This document shows, piece after piece, positions 27,601 through 39,600 of a stretch of DNA of 46,772 nt. The number at the start of each line of letters is the position of its first letter. Positions within the stretch are counted from its first letter, which is position 1. Under the pieces are notes generated by a model, which saw only the letters and a program-made list of their open reading frames with translations, had not been told where the DNA came from and did not search any database. The position numbers were made by a program, and so were the translations under genes. Origin of the DNA: a virus; the IMG/VR virus record IMGVR_UViG_3300023210_000060, positions 1 to 46,772 of that record; one strand, written 5' to 3'.

Positions 27601-30600
27601 TGTGCAATTGTGGAAGGACCAACGTTAATCTTAATCTCAGTTCCAGAAGGAACATCTAGAACTTCAAACTCATCAATAATTGTGTCTGGGAAGATAGTTG
27701 TAGTTACTCCAGAGTGTTCTGAGGAACATGTAAATTCAATATCCTTGAGTCTTACAAACTCACCAGTAGTAATATTGTGAGTCTTTCTGGTTGCGATTGT
27801 GCTGACACCAGTTGCTTCAGTATAATCGAATCCAGAAATTGCCCATTCAATTCCAAGATCACTTGGGAATACGTTAGTCGTAATACCAGTTTCAACGTTT
27901 CCACCACTATGAGCAATGTATGTGTGAGCAAATCCAACAGTTGGAATCTGAGCTTCAAACTCAGTAGTGGAGTTGACCTTGGTTACATTGAATCCTTCAT
28001 CATATTGAACTTCAGATAGGATACCATGTGCGGAATAGGTATGGGCGATAGTTGAGATGCCAACGTTGATATTAATTGTAGAAGCGCCAACACCAGTTAC
28101 CTTAAAGGTATCTCCTTGAGTACCATCAGGGAAGATAGTTGTTGTTACACCAGCATGTTCTGAAGAACATATAAATTCAATATCTTCTAGTTTGACATCT
28201 GTACCAACTGAAATTTCATGATTTCCAGATAGTGTGATTATGCTTGATCCACTGTTCTCAGTATATTCAAAGTTGACAATTGCAAACTGCTTACCTTCAG
28301 AACTTGGGAAGACATTAGTAGTAACACCAGACTGAACAAGACCACCACTTACATATGTGTGAGCAAATCCAACAGTGTCTATCTGAGCCGTAAACTCTGT
28401 ACCAGATCCTACATTTGTGACTGTGTATCCCTCAAGATACTTAACACCAGAGACAAAACCACCACTATCATAAGTATGTGCAATTGTGGAAATACCAACG
28501 TTGACTTTTAGTTCAGTTGCAGAGGGAACTGATAGAACTTCATATTCAAATCCTTGAGTGCCATCAGGGAATGTTGTTGTAGTAACGCCAGCGTGCTCTA
28601 CGGCACATGTAAACTCAATGTTTCTAATATCAACTGTTTCTCCAATAGTTATGTTGTGGTTTCTGTTGACGGTAATTGTACCAACACCAGTAGACTCGGT
28701 ATAATCAAATCCAGTAATTCCATATTGAATTCCAGCTTTGCTTGGGAACTTAGTTGTTGTGATTCCAGTTTCAACTGTTCCACCACCAATTGGAATATGT
28801 GGAATAGTCGTTATACCGACCTGAGTAGTGAACTGAGTGGCGCTTAGAGCAGACTCTACGGTATTGAAGATTCTACCATTTGTGCCATCGGGGAAAATAG
28901 TTGTAGTGACACCAGCATGTTCTTCTGTACATGCAAATTCAAGATCAGCCAATCTCAAGGACATTCCTTTATTGAGAAGATGATTCGTGCTTGTAGTGAC
29001 AGTTAGGATACCAGAAACATGATCATACTCAGTACTGGAGATTCCCAACTGGGTGTCAAATCCCTTCTGACACTCCATTTCAAGATCATAGAACTTGACC
29101 TTCATGTTTCTGTTTAGTTTGTGATCACCGATTGTGGAAACAGTGATAATACCAGAAACATTATCATAATCTGCTGTGTAGATTCCAACCGTAGGTAAGA
29201 ATTCTTTAGTACATTCAAACTTCAGGTCGTGGAACTTGACCTTCATATTTCTATTCAGGTCATGTGCAGAGCTTGTAGTTACAGTAATGATTCCAGAGAG
29301 ATGATCGTAACTAGCAGTAGAAACTCCAAGTAGATTGTCAAATCCTTTAGCACACTCAAACTTGAGATCTCTGAACTTAACTTCCATATCTTTGTTCAGG
29401 AAGTGATCTGTTTTCGTCGTGACAGTCATAATACCTGATACATTATCATAATCTAGTGTAGAAACACCAACCAGACTGTCATATCCACTTGTACAATCAA
29501 ATTCAATATCTCTCAGTGAAACGAAGTCAGAAGATACAAGTCCGTGAGCAACTGCAGTGGTTACTGTTGCGATTCCAGATACACCATCATAAACAAAATC
29601 GGTAATTGTTGTATATGTTCCAACAGTGTCTGCACCAAGAATATTCGTAATACTGCCACCTGTACCAACCTCAGCGATGACTTTGGCACCAACTAGGGGT
29701 GCGATGCCAGTTCCGCCAGAAGATGCAATAGAGACGATTCTACCACCCACTGGTAGTTGGTTTTTAATAGCATCCAACTCACTTAAGTATGGATCACCAC
29801 TAATTAACTTAGTTCCACTAAATTCTACATCAACAGTAGTGTCGCTAGGATTTAATTCATAAACATTACTTGGGTTATTATCTGTTGTTTGGCCTTGATG
29901 TATTCCATTAATGAATAGAACACCACTTCCACTTCCTGTATCCAATCCAACTGGATAATTTCCACCAACAGTTAATCCAAAAGTCTTTGCAATGCCAGTA
30001 AATGATGGGGAAATATCATCATAAATTTCATTCGTTGTATAGTCTTGTTTTAGATAAACTCTTCCACTAAAATCAGATCTTAAAAATTCTAGACCTCTAT
30101 CATCAAGAATAAAATCTCCACCAGCACCCTTGGGAGCATCAACAAAATGGACTTTGCTTTCTACAATGTTATATGCACCTCTATGTACAATTGCTCTAGT
30201 TCCATCAGTATGAGTAACTTCTTCAGTACCAACAAATCCTCTTTCGACATTTACTAGATTAAATGTACCAACACCACTAATTGGGCCAGATGAAGATGTT
30301 CCCAAACCAACGTTTTGGATATTCATCAACTCATCATCGACTTTCAAAATATAATCTGGAACTAGAGTTGAAATTCCAGTTAGAGGGAGGAATGTTCTTC
30401 CGATACCAGCATCAACTTGAATATCATACTCGACGAGTGTTCTAGAAATTGGAGCCTGAACAACACCATCAAGAATGATTAAGGATTTTTCAAGTTTTTT
30501 CGTTGTATCGATCAGGTGATCATTTCCAGATCCAGTTGATGTTGGTTCAATTCCAACTCCTCTGAGAGCAAAATCTTTCTTGGTTGCCAATTTGATGTTA

Positions 30601-33600
30601 TTGTTATCAATTCTAATGGCAAATAGATTTGATGGAAGAATGTCAGTTGTAACTCCAGAGAAGCAAACTTGACTGGTGGTATTAGCTGTAGATACTACAG
30701 ATAAAGAAATACCAATTCCGAGTCTTTCAGAATAATATGTACTGCCAACTCCAACGGGGACATTATTGTCAACTACGATTGAATTGATTCCAATTGAAGT
30801 AATTGTGCCGAATCCAGTTTGAGTCAATTCTTCTACGATTGTATCCCCAATGGCAAGAACCGATGTATTTGCAATTGAAGTAATGACATTTGTGCCATCA
30901 GAGTTGCCAACAAAGAATCTAAATGTTGACCCAACACTAACAATTGTTGCTCCATCTCCAATACCTGGACCAAAGAATTCATCGTCAATATTGAGACCCT
31001 GATCTGTGCTCGCAGAAGAAACAACTTTACTATTGGTAAAAATATCACCTGTTACTTCAGTACCACCAGCAATTGTTGTTCCAATTCCAATTGCTTCAGA
31101 TGTGATACCAGAAATTGTTGATCCAGACTCATAAACAATATCCTGACCATCTTGTAAGAAATGACTTTCAATAAAGATATTTCCAGTAGTTTGGTCGAAG
31201 ACAGTAGAGTTTTGTGGGTTGAATCTTCTGGCATAAATTTGGAATCCTTCATGCTCCAATTCAAAATCTAATTTTGCATTTGGTGTATATCTTGATTGAA
31301 AAACATTTTCGATTACAGTACCAAATCCAAAATCTGGAATTGAAGTGATATTAGTGTCTTGGTCGATATAAACAATTTCACTGAATTCCTCAATTCTAAT
31401 TGTATCGCCAGTAAATTTGCTATCTGGAATAAACACCAGATTTGCAAACTGGCCACTATATTCAGAACTAAATGTACCAAATCCAATAGCAGTATTAATT
31501 CCAAGTTGTGGGTATTCAACAACAAATGTTTCAATAGAACCGAAATCCTGAGTAAACATTACTTGACTCAAAGATTGTGTGTTTCCAGATGAAACTCTAA
31601 TAACAGACTTTGCAAGTCTATCGTTCAGTGTTGAAATTCCAACAACAGTGATGCCATATCCAGCTGCAACTTCTTCAATTACATTGGATTCTAGTCTGGC
31701 AGTTCTCTCAGATCCACCTTCTTGTGTCTCTAGTTTAAAGAATTCAGATCTCAATCCAACATTAGTTGTTTTAAATCCAACTATGCTTGCTTTGACTAAA
31801 GTGCTATTTGATGAATTATTTGTATAATTTAAATTGAGAACATCGGATACAAGAGTAGCACCAAATGTACCAATTGGATTGAATGATAGTAATCTATCTG
31901 AAGTATTGAATCCAAATTCACCAATGTAAGCATTTACCCCATCATGTAAAATTGTTACCTCAGCATAATCTCTTTCAGAGTTTATTTGATTTGTTATTTC
32001 AACATATGCAAATGCTGAATTAAAATCACCAATTCCAAGATCAACAATAGATGTTGTTGTACCAACTCCAACTGTGTTTGTGGAACCAAATATAACAGTA
32101 TCTCCAATAGTTACTGATCCAATACCACTTGTTCTTGAGTCAAATACTTGACGGAAAGCCTTGATATCATATGTTTTAAGTGGATTAGATGGTGTGAATC
32201 TTATTTTTACAGTTGCAGATACATCATCATATAAAGAGTCAATCTCACCAAGTGATGTTATTTCTGCCTCTGGATCAATTACTGGGACTTGTGGGTTTGC
32301 CTTTATTCTGTTCTTTTGTAAAATAAATGTATTTGGTTCACCATCAACAAGAACAACAATTTCATGAACTTCATATGAAGTTCTATCAACAACATCTCTT
32401 ACAATAATGATAAATCTACTTACTCCAGTTCCAGCAGAGTATGAAATAATATCTTTAAAGTTTCCAACAGTATTTTCAAAATCAATAAATTCTGAGCTAA
32501 TATCATCAATTGTAAGAACTCTATTTGTCTTACATTCGATATAGTTTGTTAGTTTTTTATTACCAAATTTGATACTGTTTGTAATGGCTGATGGTGAGTT
32601 AATAATATCAGTATCTACAGCAAAGTCAAAATTATTAATGGTTGTGACATCAGCATCAGCAAAAATATCAATAACTAATGTAGATGCTCCAGCATCCACA
32701 AAATTTGTAGCAGCAACAGCAACCGTTTGAATTTGCGTATCCGCAAAATTCTTCGTTCCAGAAATATGAGCTAATCTGTTTACTGGATCGATAAGTTCAT
32801 CAAATTCAATTGGACTCTTAATAGAGTAAGCCATTTTCTGATAATAATTGTTATCAGGAACAACCTGAGAATCATCATTTAAAAATCCTCTATTATCGGT
32901 CCAACCATATCTTATAGTTGATCCAAAATTAACTTCATATAGTCCATCATACCTATCAATAGTTTCTACCGTTGCTCTTGTTCCAGAAACTTCACCGATA
33001 ATCACATCACCAATTACAAGTTTGTAATCACCAAATGTTCTTAATCTCAGATCATCTGAATAAACTACTGTTAGGTTTGTTTTGACATTATTGTTGCCCT
33101 TCACAACAATTAGAGATTCATTATCAATAAACGTCGCACTCTTTAAAGTCACATTAAATATTGGATAATTTTCTCTCTTAATAATAGTACCAAAGTTTAC
33201 AGTAGTTACTGCAATTCCAGGATTTGTTGAAATTCCAGATAGATCTATAGTTACAGTTGATGGAACAATACCACCATTAAAACTGGTAACTTTAAAGAAA
33301 TTGAATTTATAATCTTTTGAATTAAATCCGAGGCCATCGCTAGAGTACTCATCAATACCATCGACAAATACTTCATCACCAGCACGTAATGGGTTTGTAC
33401 TAAATCCGAGAATTGGAGTAACAACAGTAAACGTGACAATTCCTGTATTAACACTATCTGCAGTAATAATGCTCAGGCCATTATCACCAGTTAATGCATA
33501 TACAGTATGAGCAACACCTGCTAGTCCAAATCCTGGAGATACAATATCAACTTTATTGATTGATCCAGAATCGATGCTACAAATCAAAGATGCATTATCA

Positions 33601-36600
33601 ATTTGTTTACCCGTTGTAGATTCAACAAGAGTCAAATTTGGGACAGAGAGATAATTTTTCCCGCCAAATGATGGTTTTACAGTATCAAGAGTTTTATTTC
33701 TTTTCAATTCATAATATGTTGGAATATCTGCAATTGGCTTAAGTGTCTTATCAACAGAAAAATCAAATCCAGATTTTTGAACTTCAGTTGCGCCCAAAAT
33801 TCCAATTTCTTTGGAAATTGCAAATAGTTCAGCATTACTTCCAGATTCAGTTGTTATTGTGGAAATTCCTGGAGTTATGTTATAATCACTTCCTTTTGAT
33901 ATAATCCTTGATTTTGCAATTCCGCCAGAAGTTGTTGTAGATCTAGTGGTATATGAAATTACGTCACACTCAGATAATGTATATGAATCCTTTTTGGGTT
34001 CTTCTCTTAGATTTACTAAGAATGAAGTTGAAGCTACTCCAACAACAGATGCAGATTTATTAGTATAAGAACTATCGGAGAATAGTATTCTTGAATAGTT
34101 ATCAACTGAAGAATCTGGTTCGATTAGAGTATCTGTTGATAATTCTTCTACATTATAATAAAGTTGATTTGGTAGGTATTCATTGAATTTTACTGTTATT
34201 GTTGCTGTTGTTGTTCCAATTCCAATTGCTCCATCCGTTTCAACTTCAAAAACAGTTGATTGCCCAGTTCCTACAATTCTATTTCTATATTCTTGATCAT
34301 AATAAATTTTAAAATTATATCCAGATAAAGATGAATCCGAAACATCAAATACCAAATCGTTATTTTTTATAACAGGAATTTGTGGATTTACCTTAGATAT
34401 TGTATGTGAGGTTCCGCCCACAGAAGTAAATTCAATAAGATTTAAAGTGTCTCCAGTAATATCACTCTTTGTTTCAGCTAGAGAGAAACTATCTGGATCT
34501 CCAGAAAATACAAAATATTTTCCAGTTTCAATTCCTGCAGGTAACTCATCCGCATCATAGAAAATTAGATCACCAGTAACTAAACCATGACTATTAACAA
34601 GAATCCTTGAACTTGTGAGGCCAACAGAAGTTGAAGTGAATCCGATTGGATCTACAGTAATATTTTGAATGAAATCTTCAAATAAAACTTTTACAGATGT
34701 TGAAGTTCCGATTCCAACAGAAAGATCTGATTTTAGTGTAAAGTTTACAGAATCTCCAACTTGCAATCCATGAGATGATGCAGTTGAAACTCTTGCGGTC
34801 AGTCTATCAATATTTCCAGTAATTTTATTATTAATACTGGTTATGTAATATTCATAACTTTCCGAGTCACAATTACTAAAGAATAGTTCATCGGAATCTA
34901 ACGTTGTTTTGATGCCAATGTTATTTTTACTCTTATTGGTAATATAAACAGTTTGGATGTCACCAGAGTCTGGTAAGTTAAATGTTGATCCAGCACTTAC
35001 TGTGGAAACAGATACTGGATTTCCAGAAGATGTCTTTACAAAATCAACTTTTTGGTTATTTTTGAAAATGTGGTCTTGGATATAAATTGATTGAGTTGGA
35101 ATATCTCTAGTCGTAGTTACTCCAAGAAGTTCATAATCTCTTACTGTAGAAACTCCAACTTCTGTGCCAAATCCAATGACTTCAGTTGGATTGAAATAGT
35201 ATACAGTATCAGCTTTAGAATTTAAATTTTCTCCAGAATAATTAAATATAATTCTATTTGCTTTGGATGTAATAGCAGTTCCAACGGTATGTCCACTTCC
35301 AGAAATTCCTCTTACTGCTCTTACAACTCCTCTAAAATTATCAAAAACATTTTTGGAATCAAATACATTCAGTATAGTTAGAGTTTCATCGCCAATCAAA
35401 ATATCAGTATTCGGTCTTAGGAACTCTGGAATGGGAGCGACTGGAATATCTGTGGCCATGCCACCAACTGCCTCTGCTGGCATATTGGTCAACATTTTAA
35501 AATCATCTGCAGGAACACCAATAGTTTTATTTCCACCCAATCCAGCCACGAAAGTTGACAGACCACTTATGTTAATGATGTTTGTAGCTTCTAGATCATG
35601 ATATGTTGAAATGTATCCAACAACCTGATTGCCATTTAATCTCTCAAAAGTAAAGTTCTCGTAAGATAAAACTTCTTTAGTAATACTTTCAACATCTTTT
35701 CCGATCAGTTCAAGAACCTCTGCAGATGCTCCACCACCAGTTCCTTCATCATCAAAAACAATATTGTCACCAACTTTGTAGTCCGATCCAAAACTAACAA
35801 TACCAATATTATCAATACCACCATTGAATTTGGATTTAACTATGACTCTTTGTAATTCTGTCTGATATGGTTGGGTGAAGAAGTCATAATTGGCAAATAA
35901 TTCAGATACATTATATGGGAATGTATTTCTTATTAGTCCATTGTTATTAAAATCAAAATCTTGATTAATTTCAACCTCAGATCCTGCAATATTTTCTCTT
36001 ACTAATGTTGATCTATAAGTATTACCAACAAAGTATGGAAAACTTGATATAATATCGCCAGTTCCTGGATCATTCTCAATTGTGGCATAATATGCATAAA
36101 CTCCATTTGGATATTCGGGAGTTTTTGAAAATCTTCCATTGTGATCATCAAGATCACCAGTTCCTTTAAATGAATAGTCTTCAACAAAGATACCGGCTGG
36201 GAATCCTGAAGGTCTGTTTACAACCTGACTGACATCCAACTCATAACCAGATTTTATTTCTTTGATTAAAGATGTTGAATTGTTTGCATCTGTATATCCA
36301 TATGATCCATAAATTGGGTTTCCGTCATATGCATATCCAATTAAAGGAGAATGTGCATTTTCATTGGTATCTTCAAAACTATTTTTTAGATTTTGATTAT
36401 AACCAATGACACCATATTGTAATTCATTTTCACCCTTATCAAAAACAGTTTCTCCATTATATTCTGGGAATCTAGATCTATTATTTAATGATAGGCCTCT
36501 AACTTTGCTATTAAAAGTTGCATTTGATCCTCTAGATACTCCAGTAATAAAAGTATCTCCAGCATCATATTTTGATCCAGAATTCAGTACTATAGCATCA

Positions 36601-39600
36601 ATAACATTTCCAACATCATTAATAACAGCTCTTCCTACTGCACCAAAACCAGATTCGCTAGTAATGATTATATCTGGTGGTGAAAAATAATTTTCTCCAA
36701 ATCGTGTAACTAAAATATCAATTATTTGTCCATCAATGATAAGTGGTTGAAACTCTACATCATTGCCATTTAAAACATTGATCCCTGGCCTCTTTTCAAA
36801 ATTCAATATTTTGGAACCATAATCAGTACCTTTTTCATATAATAAAACATCTACTATTTCACCAGTTACAATTGGAGTTCCAGTTATAACACCAACAGTA
36901 TTCGCAATTGAAGCATTAATCTCAACTTCAATTGGTTGGTAATTGAAAACATGTAGTCCCGTACCAATACCAGAGAACTTTTGAACAAGTCTCCTATTAA
37001 AATCTGAAGTATCTGTTCCACCTATGCCTGCATCTGATAACCTGAAATTGTTATTGTTGATCTTAATAATAAAATATTGATTATCCGTATTCAATCCAAC
37101 AATATTATCTCCAGTTGTTGAATACGTTACTAATTCACCCGTCTCGTATCCATGAGATGTAAATTCTAAAGAATTAGTTACCGTTGAAACTCCAGTGGTT
37201 TTAATAGCTACTTCTCTATTTGAATAACCAGATCCAGGATTTAGTACATTAACTCCTGTTAATTTTTTGGTGGACTCTTGTAATGTAAAGATGTGTTTTC
37301 CACCAGAAGTTGATCCAGTACTGAATCCTACAGTATTGATTCCTCCATTGAAATCTGAAACAGTTTCATATAACCTAAAGGTAAGTGAATCTATAACTTC
37401 AGCATAGTAAACACCACCAGTCTCTAAGAAATTGCCCGTAAGGGTAGTTTGTCCAAATCCAGTAATTGGAATTGATGGGTTTCCATTTGAACTATAGACT
37501 ATTGGTTCACCATCTTTAAAATTGTGATTGTTAATAGTTTCAATTGTGTCTTCATAAATGGAAACTCCACCACCAGATTCAGTATATTTTCCATTAAAAC
37601 CAACTTGTCTGAAATAATCAATAACAATTGGTTCAACTTCAGCACCAGTTCCATTTCCACCAACAATAGAAATACTATTGATCTTATTAATATTGAAATC
37701 TTGTGGATCAATTAAAACGTCTTTTAGTACACCAGTAACCGCTAGGTTAGTTATAGCATTAGTTCCAGTTGTTGAACTGGAACCAGTAATATTAAGTTTT
37801 GGTGGATTTACAACATCATAACCACCCCCACCATTGAAAAGAGTGATTTCTTCTAGTGGACCATAATAAATTTTATCTTCGACTTTATAATTAACAACTT
37901 CGACACCATTAATTAACATTCCCGTTGGGCCGGGAATTGTATTAATTTCACTACCAGTGTCAAATGATCTTTCTAGGCTAAATTTTTTGAGTAATTTTTG
38001 TCCTCTTATCTTTTTATTGTATTGTGAAGCAGCGATAAAACTATGACTTCCAGTATCCTCATCTATGGGTTCATTTATTTTGATATTTTGGGATACTTGA
38101 ATGAATGATCTTGCAACGTATAATCTAATCTTATTTGCAGGACTTAAAACTTCGACGAAATAATTTCTACCAAATTCAAGACCACTTATTGGAGTTTCTG
38201 CTGTCCCTGCGATGTAAACAATTTCATCTCCAGTTATGAATGGAACAGTATCTGAAAAGGATAGAATATTATAAGTTCCATAACTGTTTAAATCCTGAAT
38301 AGATCCAGAATCAACAGAAGCTACTGGTATTGTTCTTTTAATTGTATCGAGACTTATCTCATAATCTGGAAGTGAATTTGATGCTACAAATATTTCACTA
38401 CTATCCTTAGTAATATACGTATTCAGAATATTTGAAGTAATTTTATCATTACCATATTGAAGTTCAATTCCAGAACTACTTGCTTTTTTAAGTTTTCTTC
38501 TAATATCATAACTGATGCCAGTATTAAGATCACTAATACCAGTTCCAGATAGAACTACTTCATTATCACCAGTTATTGATACTGTGGCTTCACTTACTGG
38601 AACAATATTTGTACCCCTCTGCACAACTTCAACAACATCACCATTGCGAAGATATGCTTTATCAATATCAATACCCAATACAAAAACTGATCCAGCAAAA
38701 CTACTGATTTGTATTCTGGATGCTGTATTATATTTCCATGAATTGAAAGTATTTTCGATTACCGTCTTATTTTCATCTGGATTTATAATTTTTCTACCAA
38801 TTGATTTTGTTCTAAAATCATCACCCAAATTTGTATTGGCAATCCTCTCACCAGCAATTGGCTCAAAGTTTGAAATCGTTCCTGTCAAACGAAGTTCTAC
38901 CTTTTCATTATCACCTCTTGTGTATCCATAAATTACATCATTTGTCCTAACATCATCACCAGATAGAATAGTCCTTTCAATACCAGAACAATTTAAAAAC
39001 TGGTTAATAGTTTTATCTGTATACGTAATAACATTATTTCCAGATACCAACAATCCACTTTTAGGGAATCCAATGGTGGTGTCTACAGAAATTACATTAT
39101 CACCAATTGAAACTTCACCAATACATCTAGTAGATGGTGTGATTGAAAATTCACCCTCAAATCCAGGAGAAGGATCTAAGTATTTTTGGAATAGGTAGAT
39201 ATTGTAATAATCTTTTCCATCTCTATTAGTATATTCAACCTCAGAAATTGGTGCAGAAGCTCCATTTATGACTAAACTATTTGAATTATTATCTTGGGAT
39301 AATGTCTGACCAGATAGTAAAAGTGGATCTCCTCCAGAAACTTTTTCGGCAACTAGGAATAATCTTCTTCTAAATTCAGACTCTGATGAAGAAAATAAAG
39401 ACTCTGAATTATTTCTAACAGTTGCATTTTCGCCAAATAGGCATGACATTAAAATGTTAAAGGACTCATTAGTTCCTTTAGACTGATAGAATGATCTTAG
39501 GTTTTTTACAAAATTATTTACGTTTAGATCAGAATTAAAACTTTCGTCTTCAAATCCAGGAGCAAAAAGAACCTTTAAACTCTTAAAAAATTCTCTAAGG

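Noticed and set aside
26930-29605. CRISPR-like regular repeats
   Set aside because: The repeats are in-frame protein-coding units of 141 and about 435 nt with graded divergence, not short identical repeats with unique spacers.
38515-38931. 138-aa plus-strand frame inside gp7
   Set aside because: It is antisense to gp7 and its composition mirrors the opposite-strand codons; no independent support.
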